10,092 bases of DNA. Origin: Verrucomicrobiota bacterium. GTDB lineage: Bacteria > Verrucomicrobiota > Verrucomicrobiia > Chthoniobacterales > JAFAMB01. Position numbers and translations under genes: made by a program. Of the stretch, positions 7,425 to 10,092 are shown piece after piece (the stretch's first letter is position 1; each line of letters opens with the position of its first letter). The notes under the pieces were generated by a model. That model was not told the origin of the DNA. It worked only from the letters and a program-made list of their open reading frames with translations, and made no database searches. The stretch is from positions 1-10,092 of the forward strand of contig JAFAJU010000395.1 of assembly GCA_019236035.1 (NCBI GenBank). The letters are read 5' to 3'.

Positions 7425-8321
7425 ATGGCCCTGCGAGCGTCTTGGTCCGGCTACTTGAAACTCTCTTTGGTTACGATTCCGATTCGCATGTACAATGCGA
7501 TCGGCAGCAGTAGCCGAGTTTCTCTAAACCAGTTGCACAAAAATTGCCGTCATCGCGTCCGCCAGCAATTGGTTTGCCCCGAACACGGAAAGCTTGAGCG
7601 CGACGATATTGTTAAAGGGTACGAATACGAGAAGGACAAATACATCGTCATCGACGAGTCGGACCTGGAAAAAATAAAGCTCGAAACTACCAAGACCATT
7701 GATCTGACACAGTTTGTGGAGGCGGCCGAAGTTGACCCGATGTTCTTTGACAAACCATACTATGTCGCTCCGGATGGGCCGATGGCCGAGGACGCCTTTC
7801 GAGTTGTCCGCGAAGCGATGCGGAAGTCCAACAAAATGGGCATCGGTCGAGTGGTGCTGACCGGCAGAGAGCATGTCATCGCCTTGCGAGTGCAGGACAG
7901 GGGTTTCACGCTAAGCACCTTGCACTACGCCAGTGAAATTCGCCAGGCCACTCCTTATTTCGAGGAGATCCGCAACGGCGATATTAATAAGGATCAGCTC
8001 GCCCTAGCTACGCAGTTGGTGGAGAGCAATACCGCCCCATTTAATCCCGCGCAATTTACGGATCGTTATGAGGAAGCCCTTTTGGAGGTTATCAAAGCCA
8101 AGATTGCGGGCTCCGAACCGGTTGTGGTCCAGCAGGTCGAAACCGGGAAAATCATCGATCTTATGTCGGCTTTGCAGCAGAGTCTCGCGCAGACCAAATC
8201 TCAGAAGGTGGTGAAGAAGCCGACAGCTGACGAGGAAGCAAAGCGGCCCGCGGCCAAAAAGCCGCGTGCCGAGAGCGTGAGAACAATCGCTCAGGGCCAG
8301 CGGAAGTTGAAGGCTGGATGA
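7425..8321 (+). CDS. ku: Ku, DNA double-strand break end-binding protein
   Basis: A homodimeric ring protein that threads onto broken DNA ends and recruits LigD for NHEJ. It has 298 residues, a usual length for bacterial Ku. The N-terminus ASWSGYLKLSLVTIPIRMYNA is the family signature opening strand, followed by LNQLHKNCRHRVRQQLVCPEHG, VKGYEYEKDKYIVID, and the bridge region with DPMFFDKPYYVAPDG and GREHVIALR. The C-terminal tail (from ~265) is rich in Lys, Arg and Ala, like the basic extensions that in some Ku proteins add non-specific DNA binding. The open frame reaches back to 7278 inside ligD, but the extra 49 residues are basic low-complexity sequence. The ATG at 7425 is the family start. 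No strong Shine-Dalgarno is visible. It follows ligD by 76 bases, probably in the same operon. Confidence 0.97.
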   Translation: MALRASWSGYLKLSLVTIPIRMYNAIGSSSRVSLNQLHKNCRHRVRQQLVCPEHGKLERDDIVKGYEYEKDKYIVIDESDLEKIKLETTKTIDLTQFVEAAEVDPMFFDKPYYVAPDGPMAEDAFRVVREAMRKSNKMGIGRVVLTGREHVIALRVQDRGFTLSTLHYASEIRQATPYFEEIRNGDINKDQLALATQLVESNTAPFNPAQFTDRYEEALLEVIKAKIAGSEPVVVQQVETGKIIDLMSALQQSLAQTKSQKVVKKPTADEEAKRPAAKKPRAESVRTIAQGQRKLKAG

Positions 8322-8331
8322 TCCGGTAGGG

Positions 8332-8412
8332 CGAGGCGGAAAACGGTAGGGCGAGGACTTCGGCGAGCTCGACTGAGCTCGCCGAAGTCCTCGCCCTACC
8401 GCTTTCGCCTCG
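8332..8412. repeat. Long GGTAGGG-ended palindrome between ku and the BRCT gene
   Basis: A perfect 27-bp stem (8344-8370 with 8375-8401) closes on a 4-base loop GACT. It is extended by an outer 7-bp stem CGAGGCG (8332-8338) with CGCCTCG (8406-8412) across a small internal loop with A-T pairs. The 13-mer CGGTAGGGCGAGG occurs directly at 8324-8336 and 8344-8356, and inverted at 8389-8401. It fills almost all of the 111-base gap after ku. As RNA it would form a very stable hairpin that could block exonucleases or attenuate read-through. No T-tract follows, so it is not a standard intrinsic terminator. Confidence 0.9.
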
Positions 8413-8432
8413 GACCAAAGCTGGCTATCGAA

Positions 8433-9572
8433 ATGAATAGTTGGTTAGATCACCTGGGTGGCGCGCCTTCAAACATGGTGGAATCTCTGAAAGATGCTCG
8501 AGTAGCCTTTACCGGAAAGCTGGCGAGCATGACCCGGCCGGAGGCCACGCAAATCGTTCTGGCCGCGGGAGGTCAGGCCACAGAAAGCATCTCGCGTTCG
8601 ACCTCGATGTTGGTGGTGGGAATGTGCGGTTGGCCACTGCTTCCCGACGGGCAAATCAGCAATAAGCTGCGACGTGCTGAGGAGCTGGGCAGCAAGGGCT
8701 ACCGGCTCGGCATTGTGTCGGAGTTAGCCTTTTTAGAGCTGGCCGGGCTAACCGGGCGACAGTGCGAACTATGGAAGGCTTATCCCGACCACGAGGTATG
8801 CCAGATTCTAAACATCCAACCAGAGACTCTTCAGCGCTGGGAACAGTTCAGCCTCGTCCATTCTCACAATGGGTTGTACGATTTTCAGGATGTCATTTCT
8901 CTTCAGACCATGTGCGATTTGGTTAGCCGCGGGGTTAAACCTGAAACCGTCGCGCAAAGCCTGAAAAGATTGGCTTCGGTGCTTCCGGGAACGGAGAGGC
9001 CGCTCGCGCAACTTAAGATCGTAGTTGAGCATCCTAAGTCTATTTTGGCGGACTTTGGACAGTATCGGCTTTCTCCTGAGGGCGAACTCTACTTTAATTT
9101 TGAGAGCGAACCTAAATCTGAGGCTCCAGTCATCTCATTTCCCTCGGATAACCTGGAATCGCATGAATGGTTTGAGCGGGGTCAGGCTTGCGAGGACGAA
9201 GAACGTCTCGAAGAGGCCGAGAATGCCTATCGGAAAGCGATATTGAAGTCCCCCCACTTTCCAGAAGCTTATTTTAACTTGGGTAACGTATTGCTGGAGC
9301 TTGGCAGACTCGAGGCCGCGGAAGAAGTGTATCGGATGTCGGTGGCGCAAAATCCCGGCTTTGCCTCCGCCTGGTACAATTTGGCCCACGTTCAGGAAGC
9401 GAGGGCAAAGGTGGCCGATGCGATCATCAGCTTGGAGACCGCTCTCGCGGTTTCCCCCGGATACGCAGATGCGCATTTCAATCTGGCGCTCTGCCTCGAA
9501 AAAGTGGGACGGCAACAGGACGCGGACCAACACTGGTCCGCGTATTTGGAATTGGAATCCAAGAAGACCTAG
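8433..9572 (+). CDS. BRCT - MerR-like HTH - TPR fusion protein, putative NHEJ-associated factor
   Basis: A 379-residue protein I recognise by domains, not by name. Residues ~19-105 form a BRCT domain of the bacterial NAD-ligase type: ARVAFTGKLASMTRPEA, then AAGG, STSMLVVG and a C-terminal IVSELAFLEL. Residues ~117-187 resemble a MerR-family helix-turn-helix (HEVCQILNIQPETLQRWE, then YDFQDVISLQTM). A linker (~190-240) leads to about four TPR units (~243-378) with typical AYFNLGNVLLELGRLEAAEEVY and AWYNLAHVQ patterns. BRCT domains bind DNA ends or phosphoproteins, and TPRs bind proteins. Position downstream of ligD-ku suggests a scaffold or regulator of repair, which is inference. The gene is separated from ku by a stable hairpin, so it may be expressed differently. 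No clear Shine-Dalgarno is seen. An ATG at 8475, just before the BRCT domain, is an alternative start. The TAG stop lies in the left end of a 53-bp repeat. Confidence 0.85.
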   Translation: MNSWLDHLGGAPSNMVESLKDARVAFTGKLASMTRPEATQIVLAAGGQATESISRSTSMLVVGMCGWPLLPDGQISNKLRRAEELGSKGYRLGIVSELAFLELAGLTGRQCELWKAYPDHEVCQILNIQPETLQRWEQFSLVHSHNGLYDFQDVISLQTMCDLVSRGVKPETVAQSLKRLASVLPGTERPLAQLKIVVEHPKSILADFGQYRLSPEGELYFNFESEPKSEAPVISFPSDNLESHEWFERGQACEDEERLEEAENAYRKAILKSPHFPEAYFNLGNVLLELGRLEAAEEVYRMSVAQNPGFASAWYNLAHVQEARAKVADAIISLETALAVSPGYADAHFNLALCLEKVGRQQDADQHWSAYLELESKKT

Positions 9573-9621
9573 CCCGCAAAAATCACGCAAAAGCTAAAGC
9601 GACGAGCTCATTGCGGGCTAG
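9569..9621 (+). repeat. 53-bp palindromic repeat, copy B (3' end of the BRCT gene)
   Basis: Perfect terminal inverted repeats CTAGCCCGCA (9569-9578) and TGCGGGCTAG (9612-9621) enclose 33 bases. The unit has the same length as copy A and the same orientation relative to the gene it follows. Its first CTAG supplies the TAG stop (9570-9572) of the BRCT protein, whereas in copy A the last CTAG stops ligD. It is followed by AAAGC and a 17-bp hairpin. Confidence 0.85.
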
Positions 9622-9623
9622 AA

Positions 9624-9660
9624 AGCTCTTAAACAGGCGCGCAGCGCCTGTTTAAGAGCT
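9624..9660. repeat. 17-bp perfect hairpin
   Basis: AGCTCTTAAACAGGCGC (9624-9640) pairs perfectly with 9644-9660 around a GCA loop. It lies 52 bases after the BRCT gene stop, between convergent genes, so it could help end transcription from the left. The following plus-strand bases CGATTTAAAAG have only a short T run. Confidence 0.85.
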
Positions 9661-9687
9661 CGATTTAAAAGAATGAATCGAGACAAA

Positions 9688-9718
9688 CTGCTTTTAAATT
9701 CTTCCGTTCAAAAAGCAG
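9688..9718. repeat. Imperfectly separated inverted repeat
   Basis: CTGCTTTT (9688-9695) and AAAAGCAG (9711-9718) can pair around a 15-base loop. This fold competes with the hairpin starting at 9715, so only one of the two could form at a time. Confidence 0.4.
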
Positions 9719-9753
9719 CGGAATTGTCCGGCGCAGCCGGAGGATTCTGCTGC
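9715..9753. repeat. Imperfect hairpin with GCA loop
   Basis: 18 bases (9715-9732) pair with 9736-9753: 15 Watson-Crick pairs, two G-T wobbles and one G-G mismatch by my count, around a GCA loop. The inner six pairs TCCGGC/GCCGGA are perfect. The GCA loop is the same as in the 9624-9660 hairpin. Confidence 0.7.
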
Positions 9754-9756
9754 CTG

Positions 9757-9804
9757 AGCCTGCATCGCTCAAAAATCTCTAAGGATTTGTGAGCGATGCA
9801 GGCT
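9757..9804. repeat. 21-bp near-perfect hairpin
   Basis: The arms at 9757-9777 and 9784-9804 pair at 20 of 21 positions around TCTAAG. The outer ends AGCCTGCATCGCTC and GAGCGATGCAGGCT are perfectly complementary. It lies just beyond the 3' end of the convergent right-edge gene. Confidence 0.85.
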
Positions 9805-9819
9805 AGCGCGTTGCGCTAG
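9803..9819. repeat. CTAGCGC hairpin over the stop of the right-edge gene
   Basis: CTAGCGC (9803-9809) and GCGCTAG (9813-9819) pair around GTT. The TAG stop of the minus-strand membrane protein (9816-9818) is inside the right arm, a third case in this window of a CTAG palindrome end serving as a stop codon. Confidence 0.65.
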
Positions 9820-10092
9820 GTCTCCAGAGGTGCAAAGAAAAGCACAATAGCTGCTCCCAGCAGGCTGAAACACCAGATCAGATCAAGATTGATCCATGAG
9901 CGGCGCAGCACCGCCAAACCAATAAAATCGTATACGATCCAAGCAATCAGTCCGGACACGGCTAAGTGGGTGATGGTGTGAACTCCTACTGCAGCGGTAG
10001 TAATAACCGGTTGCAGGCGGATCAGCGAAGTTGCGCCCAGGGTCGTCGTCCCACAAAAGATCGATTTCGCTCCGAGAAGGACCGGGATAACC
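9816..10092 (-). CDS. Membrane protein of unknown function, C-terminal part
   Basis: An open minus-strand frame of 91 codons entering from the right edge (first whole codon at 10091-10089) and ending in TAG at 9816-9818. It is strongly hydrophobic: a segment around residues 29-62 includes HTITHLAVSGLIAWIVYDF, and a second lies at 68-86 (NLDLIWCFSLLGAAIVLFF), with LRRSW between them as a likely cytoplasmic loop. The composition and the alternation of two membrane spans with a basic loop are typical of a real integral membrane protein. I do not recognise the family. It converges on the BRCT gene across the palindrome cluster. Confidence 0.65.
   Translation of the reverse strand, partial: VIPVLLGAKSIFCGTTTLGATSLIRLQPVITTAAVGVHTITHLAVSGLIAWIVYDFIGLAVLRRSWINLDLIWCFSLLGAAIVLFFAPLET

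Noticed and set aside
8344..8401. Intrinsic terminator of ku
   Set aside because: No T-tract follows the stem on either strand; the arms carry repeat-family ends instead.
7296..9621. 53-bp repeats as a CRISPR or att pair
   Set aside because: Only two copies 2.2 kb apart flanking a whole gene, with no spacers, Cas genes, integrase or tRNA.

Overview
The window (about 10.1 kb, GC somewhat above half by eye) looks like chromosomal DNA of a soil-type bacterium from the Verrucomicrobiota, Planctomycetota or Acidobacteriota. The support is the membrane-anchored hybrid histidine kinase with its RedB-like partner, a Ku/LigD repair module, a BRCT-containing TPR protein, and many short palindromic intergenic repeats. 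The phylum is an inference. I lean towards Verrucomicrobiota from the style of the GGTAGGG-type repeats, but the sequence does not prove it.

Left half (minus strand): from right to left lie a RedB-like membrane-anchored thioredoxin-fold protein (3962-4666), a large hybrid sensor histidine kinase (1317-3965, start overlapping the previous stop as ATGA), and serine O-acetyltransferase CysE (278-1225), which makes the O-acetylserine precursor of cysteine. The first two are almost certainly co-transcribed. CysE follows after a 91-base gap holding two dyads and may have its own promoter.

Right half (plus strand): starting from a divergent intergenic region at 4667-4879 lie a three-domain LigD (polymerase, 3'-phosphoesterase, ATP-dependent ligase; 4880-7348), Ku (7425-8321), and a protein fusing a BRCT domain, a MerR-like helix-turn-helix and four TPR repeats (8433-9572). 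Ku and LigD together form a complete bacterial non-homologous end-joining (NHEJ) system. The BRCT protein is the most interesting neighbour: its domain make-up suggests a repair-linked scaffold or regulator, but that role is inferred only from domains and position. A membrane protein of unknown function enters from the right edge on the minus strand (9816-10092, C-terminus only).

The gaps between genes are unusually rich in palindromes. Two copies of a 53-bp element with CTAG-ended terminal inverted repeats lie at 7296-7348 and 9569-9621. One supplies the last 17 residues and stop codon of LigD, and the other supplies the stop codon of the BRCT protein. A 20-base piece of the same element lies inverted at 4784-4803, upstream of ligD. 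A 27-bp perfect hairpin with GGTAGGG ends separates ku from the BRCT gene, and a chain of hairpins fills 9624-9819. No tRNA, rRNA, CRISPR array or transposase was seen.
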